A stretch of 64,000 nt of DNA from CAZNPU01 sp964575335. Its GTDB lineage: Bacteria > Planctomycetota > Phycisphaerae > Phycisphaerales > SM1A02. This document shows positions 27,920-35,908 of this stretch, piece after piece. The stretch covers positions 124,001 through 188,000 of the forward strand of contig CAZNPU010000002.1 in assembly GCA_964575335.1 (NCBI GenBank), in the 5' to 3' direction. The translations under genes were made by a program, and so were the position numbers. The notes beneath the pieces were generated by a model. That model did not search any database. It was not told the DNA's origin and saw only the letters and a list, made by a program, of their open reading frames with translations. The stretch's first letter is position 1. Every line of letters begins with the position of its first letter.

Positions 27920-28105
27920 TCAGTCTTCCGGGTGCTCTCCTGGCTTTATCGTCTCATCCAGGTACTTCTGAAAATCCCCCATCTTGTACGAGATGAAGCA
28001 GAACGCGTGATGGAGGGCAAACCACTCCATGTCCTGCGGGTCTTTTTCCAGATCGTTTCGCAGCCGGTTCAGTTCAGCAAGCACCTTTTCAGCTTTGATC
28101 GCCAT
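27920..28105 (-). CDS. Small protein of unknown function (61 aa)
   Basis: 61 aa: helical, soluble, with two aromatic patches (DMEWFALHHAFCFISYKMGDFQKYLDETIKP). Despite its size it looks real: the start has an excellent ribosome-binding site (AAAAAAGGAG 11 nt before the ATG), codon choice is like its neighbours, and the amino-acid pattern is that of a compact folded domain, with Lys-rich N-terminus and acidic C-terminus. It lies 76 nt downstream of the ZIP transporter on the same strand and may be cotranscribed. I do not recognise the family. The frame continues for 21 codons past its TGA, which may be chance. Confidence 0.7.
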   Translation of the reverse strand: MAIKAEKVLAELNRLRNDLEKDPQDMEWFALHHAFCFISYKMGDFQKYLDETIKPGEHPED

Positions 28106-28181
28106 GAAGCGTCAGTCTCCTTTTTTGATGTGATGCGGCACCGTTTGACGGCCGCCTTTTGTCAATCGTCCCATGACGGTC

Positions 28182-29309
28182 TCAATGATCGTGGTCGTGG
28201 TCATGATCATGGCTGTGATCGTGACCGTCATGATGATTATGACTGTGATCATGGTCATGGGTGTGATCATGATCATCATGATGATCATGATGATGCTGAT
28301 GGCCATGATCGTCATGGGCATGATGTTCGTGGCCGTGCAGGTTGCTTTCCATGGCTGCGATTCCCCACGCGATCGCCAGGCCGATCAGCAGCGCCGCGGA
28401 GAGCTTGACGCGATCGTGCTGATGGAACTGCAACTCGGGCAGCAGGTCGCTCATGGCGATGCACAGAAATGTGCCAGCTGAGAAGGCCAGAGCGGCGCTG
28501 AGTATCAGATGCCGCTGATCCATCTGGCTCACGCCGAGGTAAAACAGCCCCACTCCTGCCGGCACCAGCAGCGCAAAGCCCAGGTTGACCACATGACGCG
28601 CCGCCGGCGAGCGGCCGCCCAGGTTCATCAGCGTGCCCAGCGTCAGTGCGTCAAAGGGCTTATGCAGAAAGATCACCAGGAATGTCGCCAGTCCGACCAG
28701 CAGGCTGACTTCGCCATTTTGCCTGCCGATTTCAACGCTTGCCGCCAGAGCAATGCCTTCGATGAGGCTGTGCAGCCCCAGACCGATTGCAGCGCCGGTC
28801 CAGGTAAGGCGGTGCCGACTGTGCGAATGGCGGTGGCCGTGATCGCAATGTTGTTGATGCTGTTGATGGTGATGGCAGCGGCTCTGATCACCGCGGTCAG
28901 GCGCAGATTTCGGCCCACCTTCCTGCTCAGCTTCCATTTCCCGAGCCGTCACCGCGGTCACGCCGGGATGATCGATGGCGGGCACATCATGGTGGTGATA
29001 GCAGAAAAACCGCTCGATAAAGAACATGGCCAGAAAACCCGCCAGCAGCCAGAGCACCAGCGGGTCCATCAGGTAATGGGCCATGGCGTGATCGAGCATC
29101 ACCGTGCCTTTGGCTTCCACGCGGGCTAAAAACGCATGCGGCAACAGGTGCAGCAGCCCCACCCCCAGCATCACGCCGCCCACGAAGCTCACCGCCAGCT
29201 CCATCCGCTTGTGCGTCAGTCGAATGACAAATGGAATCAATCCCCCAGCCAGCGAAGCCAGCAGGATGAGCAGGCAGTAAAGGGTAAGGGCGATGGCTGT
29301 TGTCGTCAT
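28182..29309 (-). CDS. ZIP-family metal transporter with His/Asp-rich C-terminal tail
   Basis: About 375 aa. Eight hydrophobic segments. Conserved ZIP motifs: LGVGLLHLLPHAF in segment 2, GLGLHSLIEGIALAASVEIG (TM4, the HxxxEG metal site) and LVIFLHKPFDALTLGTLMNLGG (TM5, HK-P-D in place of HKxPE). A His-rich loop follows TM3 (GDQSRCHHHQQHQQHCDHGHRHSHSRHRL), and the last 50 residues are almost entirely His and Asp, likely a zinc buffer or sensor. Transports Zn2+ or related divalent metal into the cytosol. The ATG at 29309 (MTTTAIALTLYCLL) starts directly at TM1; 57 codons of open frame upstream are not transporter-like. The DNA of the tail (28182-28330) is a degenerate GAT/CAT repeat. Confidence 0.9.
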   Translation of the reverse strand: MTTTAIALTLYCLLILLASLAGGLIPFVIRLTHKRMELAVSFVGGVMLGVGLLHLLPHAFLARVEAKGTVMLDHAMAHYLMDPLVLWLLAGFLAMFFIERFFCYHHHDVPAIDHPGVTAVTAREMEAEQEGGPKSAPDRGDQSRCHHHQQHQQHCDHGHRHSHSRHRLTWTGAAIGLGLHSLIEGIALAASVEIGRQNGEVSLLVGLATFLVIFLHKPFDALTLGTLMNLGGRSPAARHVVNLGFALLVPAGVGLFYLGVSQMDQRHLILSAALAFSAGTFLCIAMSDLLPELQFHQHDRVKLSAALLIGLAIAWGIAAMESNLHGHEHHAHDDHGHQHHHDHHDDHDHTHDHDHSHNHHDGHDHSHDHDHDHDH

Positions 29310-29525
29310 TGTCTCGCTGCGTACAGGCGCCAAGTTGCTGAACCGGACCGTGCCTCCCAGCCCCCGAATCCTTAGCCCCGGGGCACTGCTCAGCGACGCT
29401 TCAGGCGGGCACACAATATGCAAGTTCCAGCCGCGTGTCGCAACTGCCGGAGGATTTCCCGCAAAACCTCGCTGCGGCAACGTCTACGGAAACATGAAAT
29501 GAAATCCCCTCCGGCGGCGTTGACT
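29310..29525. other. Intergenic stretch, nothing recognised
   Basis: About 215 bp upstream of the ZIP transporter gene and before the tRNA-Ala promoter. No convincing feature was found. Confidence 0.3.
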
Positions 29526-29526
29526 G

Positions 29527-29555
29527 TTGGCCAGAAGCAAAAAAGCCGATATGAT
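29527..29555 (+). promoter_or_regulatory. Promoter of tRNA-Ala
   Basis: TTGGCC (29527-29532), exactly 17 bp, then TATGAT (29550-29555). Predicted start near 29562, some 64 nt before the mature 5' end of the tRNA. Confidence 0.6.
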
Positions 29556-29625
29556 GGGTGTGGTTGGATGGGCAAGCAGAGCCAACAAGCCGAGCAATGA
29601 TCAGCCCATCTCCATCCCTCCCGCT

Positions 29626-29698
29626 GGGGCAGTAGCTCAATTGGGAGAGCGCCTCGGTCGCATCGAGGAGGTTGTGAGTTCGAGCCTCATCTGCTCCA
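29626..29698 (+). tRNA. tRNA-Ala (anticodon CGC)
   Basis: All four arms fold: acceptor GGGGCAG/CTGCTCC with the G3:U70 pair that defines alanine tRNAs, D arm GCTC/GAGC, anticodon arm CCTCG/CGAGG with loop GTCGCAT (anticodon CGC, U33 present), T arm GTGAG/CTCAT with TTCGAGC loop, and discriminator A. CCA is not encoded. The loop has G at 32 and U at 38, an uncommon pair. Reads GCG. Confidence 0.92.
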
Positions 29699-29733
29699 CT
29701 ATCTGGCCGGTTCAGTTCCGGCGCTCGAACGCT

Positions 29734-29775
29734 GAAGCCCACGGTTCTGTGCCGTGGGCTTCTTTGTTTTTGTTT
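29734..29775 (+). terminator. Terminator after tRNA-Ala
   Basis: An 11-bp perfect stem (29734-29744 with 29752-29762), 7-nt loop and a T-rich tail (TTTGTTTTTGTTT). Confidence 0.88.
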
Positions 29776-29794
29776 GACTCTGGGGTGGGTTTTT

Positions 29795-29956
29795 ACCGCG
29801 GAGAGCGCGGAGATTGGGAGAGGGAAGGCAAGGAGAAGAAGAGGAGAGCTTGACAAGGTACAGGGGTGATGAGGTAACAGATGGAGCAGATCGTCTTGTC
29901 TCGTCTCCCCTTCTCTCCCCCAATCTCCTCTCCGCGCTCTCCGCGTACTCCGCGGT
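29795..29956. repeat. Inverted pair of GCGGAG-type repeats, arms facing inwards
   Basis: Left arm starts ACCGCGGAGAGCGCGGAGA followed by a purine-rich tail; right arm is the reverse complement of ACCGCGGAGTACGCGGAGA followed by the same kind of tail (GATTGGGGGAGAGAAGG). Each arm has a 9-bp period of CGCGGAG units. Together they span 162 bp with about 60 bp between the tails. A second such pair, facing outwards, lies at 35711-35805. Confidence 0.75.
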
Positions 29957-30028
29957 AAATCACCTCCCTGCACGAACCGGCTGCGCGTTTCTCAAGCGGC
30001 TGATCAGTCATGATCGCACTACCGGGTT

Positions 30029-30034
30029 TACAAT
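30029..30034 (+). promoter_or_regulatory. -10 hexamer of mutS
   Basis: TACAAT ends 9 nt before the mutS ATG, with no matching -35 and no Shine-Dalgarno sequence. A short 5+5 bp inverted repeat (GATCA-gtca-TGATC, 30002-30015) lies just upstream. The transcript would be leaderless or nearly so. Confidence 0.35.
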
Positions 30035-30043
30035 GAACGCCCA

Positions 30044-32887
30044 ATGACTCGCGCCCCCGGAACATCCCCCGGAACATCCCCCGCCCCCGGAATAGCTGCC
30101 GGCGGATCGGATGCCCGCAATCCGCGTCAGACGCCTGCGATGCGGCAATACGCCCGCTTCAAAGCCCAGCATCCCGAATGCGTGCTGTTTTTCCGCATGG
30201 GCGATTTCTATGAGATGTTCGATGACGATGCGGTGCTTTGCCACAAGGTGCTCGGGCTGACCCTTACGCAGCGCACCGAAGGCATTCCCATGGCTGGCGT
30301 GCCGTATCACTCGGTGGAGACGTATCTCCGCCGCATGATCGAAGCCGGCTACCGCGTGGCGGTCTGTGAGCAGGTGCAGGATCCCAAGGAAGCCACCGGC
30401 GTTGTGGAGCGGGCGGTTACGCGCGTGCTCACCCCCGGCACGCTCATCGACGAAACGCTGCTGGATGAATCGCAGGCCAATACCATTGCGGCGATTCAGT
30501 TTCTCCAATCCGGCGACAATTCCGGCGCGGTTCTGGCTCTTGCGGAGCTTTCCACCGGCAACTTCACATTGATGGACATTCCCGCCGGCCGGATCATCGA
30601 CGAACTGGCCCGCATCAGCCCTTCTGAACTGCTGTATGTTGAAACTGCTGACGGCGTTCCCCCGCCGCGCGTCGAGGCCATCCGTGATGCCCTTTCCTGC
30701 GCGCTGACGCCTCGGCCGGCATGGACATTCCGCCAGTCCGACGCCCGCGACACCCTGCGCGATCACTTTGGCGTGTTAAATCTCACCGGCTTCGGCCTGA
30801 GCGATGATGACCCGGCCATTGGCCCGGCCGGCGCACTGTTGCGATACCTGCAGGAAACTCAGTGCGCAGCCACTTACGATGCATCCGCCCGCACTGGCGG
30901 CTATGCGTCTTCTGCTGCCGCTGCGGTGGCCGCACAACCTGCTGCTGGAAATCTCGCCCATCTCCGCCCGCCGAAGCGCGAAACGCCCGATCAATATGTC
31001 ACCATCGACGCAGCGTCACTGCGCAGTCTGGAAATCGAGCGCACCATGCGCAGCGGCCAGACCGCCGGCTCGTTACTGGCCACACTGCAGCGCTGCGCAA
31101 CGCCGATGGGCAAGCGTCTGCTTCGGCACTGGTTGTGTTTTCCGCTGCGCGATCCCGGCCGCATTCGCGCGCGTCAGAATGCTGTCGCTGCCTGTCTTGA
31201 GGACGATCAGTTCGCCCAGGCGCTGCGCGAGCAGATCGCAGGCGTGCAGGATGTGGCTCGCATCGTCGGCCGCATTGCCATGGGTCGCGCCACGCCGCGC
31301 GATCTCGTTGCACTGGGCCGATCAACTGCACGCATCGACGCCATTGCCTCGCTTCTGGCTGAGCGGCCGGCGTTCAAACGCTCGCATGCGCGGCTGACTG
31401 AACTTGCTGCAACCCTTGCGCCGCTGGCTAAATCCATTGCAGATCGCTGCGTGGAAGATCCGCCCGGCCACATGCGCGAAGGCGGGTTGTTCAAAGACGG
31501 CATCGATGCGGAGCTGGACGAAGCCCGGATGCTGCAGCGCGACGCCACAACCTGGCTGGCCGGTTACCAGAAGCAGCTCATCGACGACACCGGCATTGCC
31601 TCGCTCAAGGTGGGCTACAACAAAGTCTTCGGCTATTACATCGAGATCACTCACGCACATGCGCAGAAAGTTCCCGACACCTTTACCCGAAAGCAAACGC
31701 TGAAGAACGCGGAGCGGTACATCACGCCGGAACTGAAAGAATTTGAAGACAAGGTCACCACCGCTGAGGCTCGCGCAATTGAGCGTGAGAAGCTGCTGTT
31801 TGATCGCCTGTGCAGACAGGCTGCCAACAGCACTGCAATGCTTTCGGAGTTTGCTGACCTCATCGCTGAGCTTGATGTGCTGGCGTGCTTTGCCGACATT
31901 GCCCGCCGGTACAACTATGTGCGGCCGGAGATCGTGGAAGAAGCGGCGCTTGATATCAGACAAGGCCGGCATCCCGTGCTCGATCGCATGCTCAGCGATC
32001 GTTTTGTCCCCAACGACTGCACGCTTGGCTGTGTGCAAAGCGAGTGGGCTGCGAATCCGGATGATGACGCTGACGGTTCTGAAAACGAAACCGGAAACAA
32101 GCAGTCTCACGCCACGCTTGCCCTGATCACCGGCCCGAACATGGCGGGCAAATCCACGTTCATTCGGCAGGTTGCGCTGATTGCGCTCCTGGCCCACACC
32201 GGCAGCTATGTGCCGGCTGAGCGCGCAACGATCGGCATTTGCGACCGCATCTTCACGCGCATCGGCGCTTCGGATGAATTGCACGCTGGTCACTCAACGT
32301 TCATGGTGGAGATGACCGAAACGGCCAACATTCTGCATCACGCCACTGATCGCAGCCTGGTGATTCTCGATGAAATCGGACGGGGCACTTCCACGCTCGA
32401 CGGGTTGAGCCTTGCGTGGGCGATTGCAGAATCGCTGGCGTCAGTGAAGTGCCGAACGCTCTTTGCCACGCATTACCACGAACTGACGGGCCTTGCGGAT
32501 CGCCTGCCCAACGTCACCAACCTGCACGTGGCGGTACGCGAATGGGGCGCCCCCGGCAACGAGCAGATCATCTTTCTGTATCGCATCCTGCCCGGTCGGA
32601 CCGATCGCAGCTATGGCATTCACGTCGCCAAGATCGCAGGCCTGCCCAAAGGCACCATCAAACGCGCTTCAGAACTGCTTGAAACGCTGGCGGTGCAAAC
32701 CGAAGCGCCGCAATTGCCCAAAGACATGCAGCCCCGAACCCCCGCTGCCGGAGCGCAGCTCAGCCTGTTTACCGAATATCTCGATCATCCCGCCATTGAA
32801 GCGCTGCGCACCATCGACCTCAACGACATGACGCCCATGCAGGCCTTCGACACCCTGCGGCAGCTGCGCGAGATGCTGGAGCAGTAG
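30044..32887 (+). CDS. mutS: DNA mismatch repair ATPase MutS
   Basis: 947 aa. Recognises mismatches and small loops as a dimer and recruits the downstream repair machinery. Domain I begins TPAMRQYARFKAQHPECVLFFRMGDFYEMF, with the mismatch-wedging Phe-x-Glu (FYE). Connector, core and clamp regions follow (ETYLRRMIEAGYRVAVCEQVQDP; KVGYNKVFGYYIEITHAHAQKVP). The ATPase has Walker A GPNMAGKST (about residues 697-705), VILDEIGRGTSTLDGLSLAWAI, and FATHYHELTGLADRLP, plus TFMVEMTETANIL. The N-terminal 30 residues are Pro/Gly-rich with a repeated GTSP and lie before the family start. The C-terminal tail is of the MutS type, ending near the dimerisation helices. Confidence 0.97.
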   Translation: MTRAPGTSPGTSPAPGIAAGGSDARNPRQTPAMRQYARFKAQHPECVLFFRMGDFYEMFDDDAVLCHKVLGLTLTQRTEGIPMAGVPYHSVETYLRRMIEAGYRVAVCEQVQDPKEATGVVERAVTRVLTPGTLIDETLLDESQANTIAAIQFLQSGDNSGAVLALAELSTGNFTLMDIPAGRIIDELARISPSELLYVETADGVPPPRVEAIRDALSCALTPRPAWTFRQSDARDTLRDHFGVLNLTGFGLSDDDPAIGPAGALLRYLQETQCAATYDASARTGGYASSAAAAVAAQPAAGNLAHLRPPKRETPDQYVTIDAASLRSLEIERTMRSGQTAGSLLATLQRCATPMGKRLLRHWLCFPLRDPGRIRARQNAVAACLEDDQFAQALREQIAGVQDVARIVGRIAMGRATPRDLVALGRSTARIDAIASLLAERPAFKRSHARLTELAATLAPLAKSIADRCVEDPPGHMREGGLFKDGIDAELDEARMLQRDATTWLAGYQKQLIDDTGIASLKVGYNKVFGYYIEITHAHAQKVPDTFTRKQTLKNAERYITPELKEFEDKVTTAEARAIEREKLLFDRLCRQAANSTAMLSEFADLIAELDVLACFADIARRYNYVRPEIVEEAALDIRQGRHPVLDRMLSDRFVPNDCTLGCVQSEWAANPDDDADGSENETGNKQSHATLALITGPNMAGKSTFIRQVALIALLAHTGSYVPAERATIGICDRIFTRIGASDELHAGHSTFMVEMTETANILHHATDRSLVILDEIGRGTSTLDGLSLAWAIAESLASVKCRTLFATHYHELTGLADRLPNVTNLHVAVREWGAPGNEQIIFLYRILPGRTDRSYGIHVAKIAGLPKGTIKRASELLETLAVQTEAPQLPKDMQPRTPAAGAQLSLFTEYLDHPAIEALRTIDLNDMTPMQAFDTLRQLREMLEQ

Positions 32888-32981
32888 CCAATCGAACAAA
32901 CAGGCAGCAACAACGCACGTGCATGCGATGCTCAGATGCTCCTTTGATTCTTAATTCATGCCGGGCGCATGAAAGCGGCGC

Positions 32982-35588
32982 TTAATTTTCGCCCTGAAGT
33001 CGTTTGAGCCAGCGTTCAGCGCGATCCTGCATGGAAGGGTCGGGATGCGAACGCGCAATCGCAGCAATCGGATCGACTGCGCGCTTATCGCCGATGTGCG
33101 CCAATGCTGCGCCGGCAGCGATGACCGTGCGCCACTCTGGATCGTGCAGCAGCGGCAGGAGAACCGCAACTGCGCGATCCTGATCGTGTTTGGCCAGCTG
33201 ACCGATCACGTCAATGGCCACCGGACGTGATCGATCCATATATCCATACGCTGCGTATTTGATGCCCAAATCCAGTCCGCGCGGGTCATCTAGATTGGCC
33301 AAAGCTCGCAGCGCAGCATTGCGCACCTGATCGTGCTGACTTTTGAATTCAACCAGTTCAACGATCAGGTCTGCATATTGGTGCGCCTTGTGATGCGCCA
33401 ACGCTTCAATCGCCTGAACGCGCGTGGCGTAACTGGGATCGCTGCCAGCAATCGTCGCAAGCAGGCTCACGACGCGGTCTTTTTCAAATCCGCGCAGCTT
33501 GCTGACGAGGTTCGCGCGAACGCGCGCTTCTGCGATGCCCGTTTGCAGCGCATCGAGCAGCGCGTCCTTTGCTTCAGGCGAAGCCAGTTGAGCCAGCGAA
33601 TCAGCCGCAGTGTTTCGCAGCGTGTAGCGGATATCTTCGTTTGCAAGAATCTGCTTCAAAAGCGCAATGACATCGGGCACATCGTGGCAGCTCAGTGCTT
33701 CGACCGCAGCGTGACGGGACGCAATCGTCGGGCCGCTTTTGGCCTGTTCAATCCACATCCCCAGCGGCTTCTCAACCGTGATTGTCTTAAGTACGTGCAG
33801 ATATGGATCAATCGCCACCATCGTGGGCGGACCGTCAAGCGTGGTACGGAACGATGTGCTGCGCTCGGTCACGTCGATCGTCAGCGTGCGCTCACCGCTG
33901 AGGGTGCGCGCCACGACCGGCAGCACGAACCGAAACGCTGGCGTGCGCTCATCGATATGCTGCGTCTGCTCCACATCAATGAAAAGTTCTCGCGATGCAG
34001 CCTCATAGCGCACCTGGACATTTAACTCCGGCGTGCCGGGGCGATAGCACCACTGCTCGAAAAACCATTCCAGCCCCAGGCCGGAAACTTCCTCCATCGC
34101 GTATCGAAAATCATTGGTTTCCACCAGACCGCCTGCGTGGCGATTCATGTACAGATGCACGCCCTTCCAGAACACGTCCTCTCCCAGCATCATGCGCAGC
34201 ATGTGCAGAATGGACGCCCCTTTCGGATACGGGTTGGCGGCGCGGCGGAAGACGTCAAATGGTTTATCGTAAATCGGCGAAACCATCGGCAGCGAATTGG
34301 TGGTTCGATCCCGATGCGCAACGCCGAAGTTCCCGCGCATTGAATCGAGATAGCCGTCCTCACCGAAGCGACGCTCGTTCCACAATGCGCTGCAATAGGT
34401 GGCCCAGCCTTCATTGAGCCAGATGTGCGCCCAGCTTTTGCAGGTGATCAAATCGCCGGTCCATTGATGCGCAAGCTCGTGTGCGATCAATCCGTCCAGA
34501 TCACCGTCCAGCAGAGCCGTGGAATCGAGAATGGCCGTCGGATACATGCTGGTGGCGCTGGTGTTTTCCATGCCACCTGCGCCGAAGTTTTTCACCACAA
34601 GCTGGTCGTACCGGTCCCACGGGTACGGCACGCCGAAACGCTGTTCAAACAGGTCGATCATGTCGCCCGTGCGGCCGTAGGTCTGCATGACCTGATCGCC
34701 CAGCCCCTGCGGCACCCAGACCTTCATGGGCACGCGATCATGCGGGATCTCGACGATATCGAACGTGCCGATCACCAGCGTCACCAGATACGGCACATGC
34801 GGCTTATCCTGCAGCCAGTGCCACACTGCCCGGTCGCCGGTGGTGAGATGGGAGACCAGTCGGCCGTTGCTGGAAACGGAATACACTGCGGGCACATCGA
34901 CGATCAGCTCCGTCGTCATGCGCTCATTTGGGTAATCATGGCACACGAACCAGTGACGGTTTGTTTCGGGCTGCCCCTGCGTGTGAACCTCCGGCGTGTA
35001 CTGCGGCACATCGGGCGAGGCAGGCGTAAAGATCATGCCGTCGTACGGCCGCTCGCACACATATTCAATCACCAGTTCCTGCAGCTCGCCCACGGGAAGC
35101 GGCGGGTCGAATCGCAATGCAAGCCGCTGGCCGTCATAGGAAAACTCAATCGGACTTCCCGCCAGCGTGACACTGGTGATCTTCAATCCCGCCGCGTTCA
35201 GCGTCAGCGATGACGCAGCGCGTCCGATCGGTATAAAACTGAGCGTTTCAACAGCAGTGAAGCGGCGGTCATCGAGATTCTCGAAGTGCATCTGCAGCTT
35301 CATGTGCTGGTAATCGACGTGCCGATCGGGTGGAAAGTGACGCAGGTCGCGGCCGGTCGTTTCATCAAATCCCGCTGCAACCCTCTGCCCAGCCTCCCAG
35401 GCCTCGCCGAATCGCAGGGCACGCTCCAGCCGCCCGTGATAGCAGGTTTCGCAGTTGTGACAGAAGCCTTCGAGGTAGCTCTCAATACCGCCTCGCGCAA
35501 AGACGCTGCTGCCTGTTGCTGCGGCAAGCCAGGCGCAAACCGCAGCAACGCACCAGAGCCAATGACGACGAAGCCTGCTGTATGACAT
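32982..35588 (-). CDS. Secreted M1-family zinc aminopeptidase with HEAT-like C-terminus
   Basis: 868 aa. A signal peptide (LWCVAAVCAWLAAATGSSVFA) precedes a Cys-containing segment (GFCHNCETCYHGRLERAL) and an M1 metallopeptidase: exopeptidase motif GAGGMENTSA, zinc site HELAHQW (His370, Glu371, His374) with the third ligand Glu393 in WLNEGWATY, and a downstream Tyr-containing MLRMMLGE region. Residues about 640-868 are HEAT-like helical repeats (VIALLKQILANEDIRYTLRNTAADSLAQL, PEWRTVIAAGAALAHIGDKRAVDPIAAIA), an addition not seen in classical PepN. Acts on peptides outside the cytoplasm. AGGAG about 10 nt before the ATG supports the start. Followed by a 94-bp gap before mutS, which ends convergently. 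Confidence 0.92.
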   Translation of the reverse strand: MSYSRLRRHWLWCVAAVCAWLAAATGSSVFARGGIESYLEGFCHNCETCYHGRLERALRFGEAWEAGQRVAAGFDETTGRDLRHFPPDRHVDYQHMKLQMHFENLDDRRFTAVETLSFIPIGRAASSLTLNAAGLKITSVTLAGSPIEFSYDGQRLALRFDPPLPVGELQELVIEYVCERPYDGMIFTPASPDVPQYTPEVHTQGQPETNRHWFVCHDYPNERMTTELIVDVPAVYSVSSNGRLVSHLTTGDRAVWHWLQDKPHVPYLVTLVIGTFDIVEIPHDRVPMKVWVPQGLGDQVMQTYGRTGDMIDLFEQRFGVPYPWDRYDQLVVKNFGAGGMENTSATSMYPTAILDSTALLDGDLDGLIAHELAHQWTGDLITCKSWAHIWLNEGWATYCSALWNERRFGEDGYLDSMRGNFGVAHRDRTTNSLPMVSPIYDKPFDVFRRAANPYPKGASILHMLRMMLGEDVFWKGVHLYMNRHAGGLVETNDFRYAMEEVSGLGLEWFFEQWCYRPGTPELNVQVRYEAASRELFIDVEQTQHIDERTPAFRFVLPVVARTLSGERTLTIDVTERSTSFRTTLDGPPTMVAIDPYLHVLKTITVEKPLGMWIEQAKSGPTIASRHAAVEALSCHDVPDVIALLKQILANEDIRYTLRNTAADSLAQLASPEAKDALLDALQTGIAEARVRANLVSKLRGFEKDRVVSLLATIAGSDPSYATRVQAIEALAHHKAHQYADLIVELVEFKSQHDQVRNAALRALANLDDPRGLDLGIKYAAYGYMDRSRPVAIDVIGQLAKHDQDRAVAVLLPLLHDPEWRTVIAAGAALAHIGDKRAVDPIAAIARSHPDPSMQDRAERWLKRLQGEN

Positions 35589-35710
35589 AACGCAATTCTC
35601 CTGCTGATGTTACAGCACACTGTATCGGCAGATGGGGCTAAGAGGAATGAGCAGAGAGAAGCGAGAAGCCGACATTTCATCACCTCTCACTGTTCATTTC
35701 TCTTCACTTA

Positions 35711-35805
35711 CTCTCCCCCTTCCTTTCCCCCAATCTCCGCGTACTCCGCGGTGAATCATTCTTGCTGAATTTACCGCGGAGATCGCGGAGAACACAGAGG
35801 CGGAT
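35711..35805. repeat. Inverted pair of GCGGAG-type repeats, arms facing outwards
   Basis: On the minus strand ATTCACCGCGGAGTACGCGG runs from 35756 leftwards into a purine-rich tail (complement of CCCCTTCCTTTCCCCCAATC). On the plus strand TTTACCGCGGAGATCGCGG starts at 35771 and runs right. The two heads are 15 bp apart. Same family as the pair at 29795-29956. Confidence 0.75.
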
Positions 35806-35843
35806 GAGGGTTCGATCCGAATGGCCGGCCAGCCATTCAACGC

Positions 35844-35902
35844 TTGACAAGCCCCCTGCCTCCTCATCTCTTTGTTTTCCCATCCCACTCACTTGATATC
35901 AT
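35844..35902 (+). promoter_or_regulatory. Promoter candidates of the lipoprotein hydrolase gene
   Basis: TATCAT (35897-35902) ends 6 nt before the ATG, with a TTGTTT 19 bp upstream, which would give a leaderless mRNA. A TTGACA at 35844-35849 has only a weak -10 (TCTCTT). The first option is preferred because there is no Shine-Dalgarno sequence. Confidence 0.35.
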
Positions 35903-35908
35903 GGCGGC

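Noticed and set aside
28182..28330. GAT/CAT-rich stretch as a non-coding simple repeat
   Set aside because: It is the coding sequence of the His/Asp-rich tail of the ZIP transporter, in frame and ending at its stop.
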